This document shows, piece after piece, positions 6,004 through 6,494 of a DNA stretch of 6,494 nt. Origin of the DNA: Deltaproteobacteria bacterium (lineage in GTDB: Bacteria; Desulfobacterota; Desulfobacteria; Desulfobacterales; Desulfatirhabdiaceae); the NCBI GenBank assembly GCA_021778975.1, contig JAJYBO010000168.1, positions 1 to 6,494 of the forward strand. The letters run 5' to 3'. A program made the translations under genes and the position numbers. The first letter of the stretch is position 1, and each line of letters starts with the position of its first letter. Below the pieces are notes generated by a model. The model was not told the origin of the DNA. It was given only the letters and a program-made list of their open reading frames with translations, and ran no database searches.

Positions 6004-6159
6004 TTTTTTTCCCGGAATCTTCCTGGCCACTATCCGGGTATGAAGCATCTTCTCGAAAACAACCCCCGGTAGCGTTTGAGCGGGATGTCTCGGATATCCG
6101 CCGCGCGTTTGCCGGATCATGCTGAATTACCGATTATCAGATGACAGCACTATCCTTTC
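6004..6159. repeat. Spacer with inverted repeat and a short perfect palindrome
   Basis: The 156 bases between the small membrane gene and the AI-2E family gene begin with a T-run (6004-6010). Then comes the dyad CCCGGA (6011-6016) and TCCGGG (6033-6038) with a 16-base loop. A perfect 10-base palindrome CGGATATCCG lies at 6091-6100. The T-run precedes the dyad on the plus strand, so neither strand has the stem-then-T order of an intrinsic terminator. The palindrome could be an operator, but a 10-base match can arise by chance. Confidence 0.4.
6109..6137 (+). promoter_or_regulatory. Candidate promoter for the AI-2E family transporter gene
   Basis: TTGCCG (6109-6114) is followed after 17 bases by GATTAT (6132-6137), each matching 4 of 6 consensus bases. 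The expected transcription start near 6144 leaves a leader of only about 16 bases before the ATG at 6160. The palindrome at 6091-6100 lies just upstream of the -35 box, where a regulator could bind. The alternative is read-through from the small gene. Confidence 0.3.
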
Positions 6160-6494
6160 ATGAACGATTCCATAAGCAAAAATATGAGGCTGTGGTCTTT
6201 TCTGGCGGTTTTTTCAGTTTCCGCCCTGATGATGGGGCGCATTCTGTGGCCTTTTGTCTCCGTAATCATACTGGCGGCGGTTGTTACCAGCGTTTTTAGT
6301 CCTGTCTTCCGGTTTTTCTGCAAATATGTTCGTCCGACATCCTCTTCGCTGATAACCTGTTCTCTCATTTTTCTGATTTTGTTCATTCCGATGGTGTATT
6401 TTGTCGGCGCGTTGTCGCAGGAAGCCTACGGCCTGTATCAGATGGGGAAGGATGCGGTTATCGGCGATCAACTGAAGGCGCTGCTGGGCAGCAA
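6160..6494 (+). CDS. AI-2E family transporter (YdiK/PerM-like permease), N-terminal part only
   Basis: This inner-membrane protein belongs to the AI-2E exporter-like permease family. Family members have been linked to autoinducer-2 export or cation/proton exchange, and the substrate cannot be assigned here. The visible 111 codons run off the right edge; full proteins are about 340-380 residues. The segment shows three hydrophobic helices at about 11-26, 29-46 and 63-84. Family-like stretches are ILWPFVSVIILAAVVTSVF, SPVFRFF, then SLITCSLIFLILFIPMVYFVG with its Pro77 before the third helix end, and SQEAYGLYQMGKD. An in-frame TGA at 6142 limits the start. I chose ATG 6160; ATG 6184 (Met9), which sits right before the first helix, is an alternative. 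Neither has a good ribosome binding site, so the start is uncertain. It may be co-transcribed with the small membrane gene upstream. Confidence 0.86.
   Translation, partial: MNDSISKNMRLWSFLAVFSVSALMMGRILWPFVSVIILAAVVTSVFSPVFRFFCKYVRPTSSSLITCSLIFLILFIPMVYFVGALSQEAYGLYQMGKDAVIGDQLKALLGS

Noticed and set aside
5969..6010. TGGCG/CGCCA stem followed by a T-run at the end of the small membrane gene, as a terminator
   Set aside because: The stem has only 5 pairs, lies inside the coding sequence, and is separated from the T-run by about 20 bases.
6011..6038. CCCGGA/TCCGGG dyad as an intrinsic terminator
   Set aside because: On the plus strand the T-run comes before the stem, and on the minus strand the stem is followed by A residues. 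Neither has terminator order.
5740..6120. N-terminal part of a 171-residue minus-strand frame (5605-6120) opposite the small membrane gene
   Set aside because: It lies antisense to the better supported 51-residue gene, has low-complexity His/Arg/Ser-rich sequence, and has no ribosome binding site. It is best read as a shadow.
1..6494. A new multi-gene system, mobile element or CRISPR array
   Set aside because: Every long frame falls into a well-known family. No transposase, integrase, direct-repeat array or tRNA is present, and gene composition is uniform across the window.

Overview
The window carries four ordinary, conserved bacterial genes and one conserved partial gene at each edge, plus one very short gene. 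Gene content suggests a Gram-negative bacterium of the Desulfobacterota (sulfate-reducer-like, moderate GC). This is an inference from protein style: a REC-GAF-HD-GYP regulator, a UbiB-family kinase with two C-terminal membrane helices, an AI-2E family permease, and spacer hairpins built on a GTAAAAAG core. No marker gene fixes the taxon.

Left part (1-1738, minus strand): pcm (protein-L-isoaspartate O-methyltransferase) is followed after 27 bases by hemL (glutamate-1-semialdehyde aminomutase, tetrapyrrole synthesis by the C5 route). hemL runs off the left edge without its last 70-80 residues. The two probably form one transcript. The spacer upstream of pcm (1739-2112) holds a strong inverted repeat next to pcm and candidate promoters for the divergent regulator gene.

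Middle (2113-3711, plus strand): a 532-residue response regulator with receiver, coiled-coil, GAF and HD-GYP domains, probably a cyclic-di-GMP phosphodiesterase, ending in an unusual four-cysteine tail. It starts at a GTG with a good ribosome binding site, not at the upstream in-frame ATG. It converges on ubiB (3799-5508, minus strand), an ABC1/ADCK/UbiB protein-kinase-like ATPase linked to quinone biology.

Right part (5509-6494): a divergent spacer, then on the plus strand a 51-residue two-helix membrane protein (5848-6003) with a textbook ribosome binding site, and the N-terminal 111 residues of an AI-2E family transporter that runs off the right edge.

I see no mobile element, CRISPR array, tRNA, rRNA or defence-type cassette, and no convincing new multi-gene system. 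The points worth a second look are the cysteine tail, the small membrane gene and the repeat elements around pcm.
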